Shown in pieces: positions 7,370 through 9,689 of a DNA stretch of 9,689 bases. Position 1 is the stretch's first letter. Each line of letters begins with the position of its first letter. Below the pieces are notes generated by a model. The model was not told the DNA's origin. It was given only the letters and a program-made list of their open reading frames with translations, and ran no database searches. The stretch covers positions 1-9,689 of the forward strand of contig CAIQIL010000521.1 in assembly GCA_903871865.1 (NCBI GenBank), read 5' to 3'. The position numbers and the translations under genes were made by a program. Origin of the DNA: an uncultured Burkholderiales bacterium (GTDB lineage Bacteria; Pseudomonadota; Gammaproteobacteria; Burkholderiales; Burkholderiaceae_C).

Positions 7370-7393
7370 AAAAAAAGCCCGCCGATCAGCGGG
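7370..7393 (-). terminator. Rho-independent terminator between the metal cargo and the transfer region
   Basis: Read on the minus strand, a GC-only 5-bp stem (CCCGC and GCGGG) with a 6-base loop is followed by C and seven T residues. It would end transcripts coming from the ATPase/MerR side, isolating the downstream transfer genes. The stem is short but fully GC and the T-run is uninterrupted. No matching T-run exists for the plus strand, so it acts in one direction. Confidence 0.75.
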
Positions 7394-7402
7394 TGATCAG
7401 CG
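7384..7402. repeat. Short direct repeat partly inside the terminator
   Basis: GATCAGCG occurs at 7384-7391 and again at 7395-7402 with three bases between. The upstream copy supplies most of the loop and part of the stem. It lets an alternative 5-bp hairpin (GATCA/TGATC) form and might be a remnant of a duplication. Functional meaning is unclear. Confidence 0.3.
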
Positions 7403-7884
7403 AGCACAAGACGCATCGCTGTCATCACGGTGCGCCACCGGCTCAGGGAGGAAACGCCGGGCCGAGGTACGAACCTGCAGCAGCCAAATGATAAGGGGAT
7501 TGGCGGCGATGTGGCCTGAGCACGGGTGTGCCCAGGCCATAGAGCAAGCGTTGCCATGTGCAAGTAGCCAGTTTTCCCATTCAAATTCGGGGAGGGCGCT
7601 CGCATTTCTGTCAATGCGCGCGGCGTGGAGACGCCGGCAAGGCCAATGGCTCATGCACTGCAAATGGGCCATCTGGCCGACACCTCAAGGGTGGTGGCGA
7701 GATCCAGTTCTACGAGATTGGACCAGCCATGCAGCAACGAGAAAAGCCTCTGAATTGCGGCGACGCCAACAAATGCATGGACAGCCAAGAGCCCGAGCGC
7801 ATTTCAGCGTGAACTGGCTGCCAAATGCAAAGCACCACGCTTCTGCGCCACCCTATAGTTTCTGCGGGAGGCGTGGGAGAGGGG
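7394..7884. other. Gene-poor stretch between the MerR gene and the terminator
   Basis: About 490 nt with no gene I can support. On the minus strand the largest frame (7397-7672, 91 codons) ends two bases before the terminator repeats, but it is unusually rich in Cys, Trp and His, has no good ribosome site and no recognisable motif. Another minus-strand frame continues in phase with the regulator from its second downstream stop and reads NALGLLAVHAFVGVAAI and onward for about 50 residues before a stop; it looks mildly protein-like but lacks a normal start codon. The stretch may be a decayed gene, a long 3' untranslated region, or hold a small RNA ending at the terminator. Confidence 0.4.
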
Positions 7885-8337
7885 CTATCTACCAAGGCCA
7901 TGTACCGAATCGATGTGCTGGTGGCCGGTTTGCGAGGGCTGTTGATTCCCGTTGCTCAGTTCTTTTAGGATGCCGCAGTCGGCTGATTCCTTGGCCTCAC
8001 CGCACTGGGAACGCAAGCTCTCCAACTGTGCCTTCAGGGCCACCAGCTCATCAATTCGCTGGGTGACATGACCAAGGTGCTCATCGAGCACACGGTTGGC
8101 ATCTTCGCAACTCTGGGAGGGCTTGTCCTTCAGTCCAAGCAAGACACGAACTTCGTCGAGGCCCATGTCCAGGGAGCGGCAGCGCCGTATGAAGGCCAGT
8201 CGCTCAACGTGCTCAACATCGTAGATGCGATAGTTCGTGGCCGTGCGCGCGGGCTCGGGCAGGAGTCCTTCCCTTTCGTAGTAGCGGATGGTCTCCACCT
8301 GGGTGCCGGTGAGGTTGGCAAGATCGCCGATTTTCAT
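7885..8337 (-). CDS. cadR: CadR/PbrR-type MerR-family metal-responsive regulator
   Basis: A dimeric transcription factor that bends promoter DNA when it binds Cd(II), Pb(II) or a similar ion, switching on metal export genes. The 150-residue product shows the MerR layout: a winged helix-turn-helix (1-70) with MKIGDLANLTGTQVETIRYYEREGLL at its start and NYRIYDVEHVERLAFIRRCRSLDMGLDE, a dimerisation helix (about 80-115), and a metal-binding C-terminal part. Cys77, Cys112 and Cys121 occupy the positions of the three metal-binding cysteines of CadR/PbrR. The tail has His139, His141 and His146, a thinner version of the His-rich tail of some CadR proteins. GAGAGG lies 6 nt before the ATG. It follows the ATPase gene by 33 nt on the same strand, so the two are probably co-transcribed and the regulated promoter should lie beyond the right edge. 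Cd versus Pb preference cannot be read from the sequence. Confidence 0.93.
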   Translation of the reverse strand: MKIGDLANLTGTQVETIRYYEREGLLPEPARTATNYRIYDVEHVERLAFIRRCRSLDMGLDEVRVLLGLKDKPSQSCEDANRVLDEHLGHVTQRIDELVALKAQLESLRSQCGEAKESADCGILKELSNGNQQPSQTGHQHIDSVHGLGR

Positions 8338-8370
8338 TGGACGCCTCTCTGTTTGATGAAAGCCAGTGGC

Positions 8371-9689
<1,319 letters not shown>

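Noticed and set aside
7397..7672. Minus-strand frame of 91 codons ending just before the terminator
   Set aside because: The position is attractive, but the protein is rich in Cys, Trp and His, codon use does not look selected, and the nearest GAGG is 10 nt away. Kept only as part of the unexplained stretch.
7190..7884. Insertion-sequence or Tn3-type transposon ends at the cargo junction
   Set aside because: I found no long terminal inverted repeats, target-site duplication or transposase motifs in this stretch.
7344..8066. Plus-strand frame of 240 codons across the gene-poor stretch
   Set aside because: It starts beside the terminator, runs antisense into the regulator's C-terminal coding region, and its composition is atypical (many Arg, Trp, Cys, His) without motifs.

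Overview
The window looks like part of an integrative conjugative element or conjugative plasmid from a GC-rich proteobacterium, most likely a betaproteobacterium of the Burkholderiales. That host guess rests on overall base composition and gene content only; no chromosomal marker is present. Every gene I can support lies on the minus strand, so the biological order runs from right to left.

Right part (7885-9689): metal-resistance cargo. The C-terminal two thirds or so of a P1B-type heavy-metal ATPase enters from the right edge. Its SPC membrane motif and HEGST motif place it in the P1B-4 (CzcP/CoaT-like Zn/Cd/Co) group. A CadR/PbrR-type MerR regulator follows after 33 nt on the same strand. 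Next comes a stretch of about 490 nt with no convincing gene, closed by a clear Rho-independent terminator at 7370-7393 that separates the cargo from the transfer genes.

Middle part (5286-7189): a 165-residue protein of unknown function, a secreted lytic transglycosylase, and an OmpA-domain putative lipoprotein. The last two overlap by ATGA. They form an entry module that could open and bind peptidoglycan.

Left part (1-5158): an F-type (MPF-F) type IV secretion block in the order traA (pilin), traL, traE, traK, traB, dsbC-like thiol isomerase, traV (cut by the left edge). Gaps are short or genes overlap (ATGA at traK/traB and dsbC/traV; 11 nt at traE/traK), which points to one operon. TraV (outer-membrane lipoprotein), TraK (secretin-like) and TraB (VirB10-like) make the envelope-spanning core. 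TraL and TraE are inner-membrane pilus assembly parts. The DsbC-like protein probably folds cysteine-containing periplasmic components.

I do not see a clearly new system. The parts least explained by known families are the 165-residue protein, the OmpA-type lipoprotein coupled to the transglycosylase, and the gene-poor stretch before the terminator.
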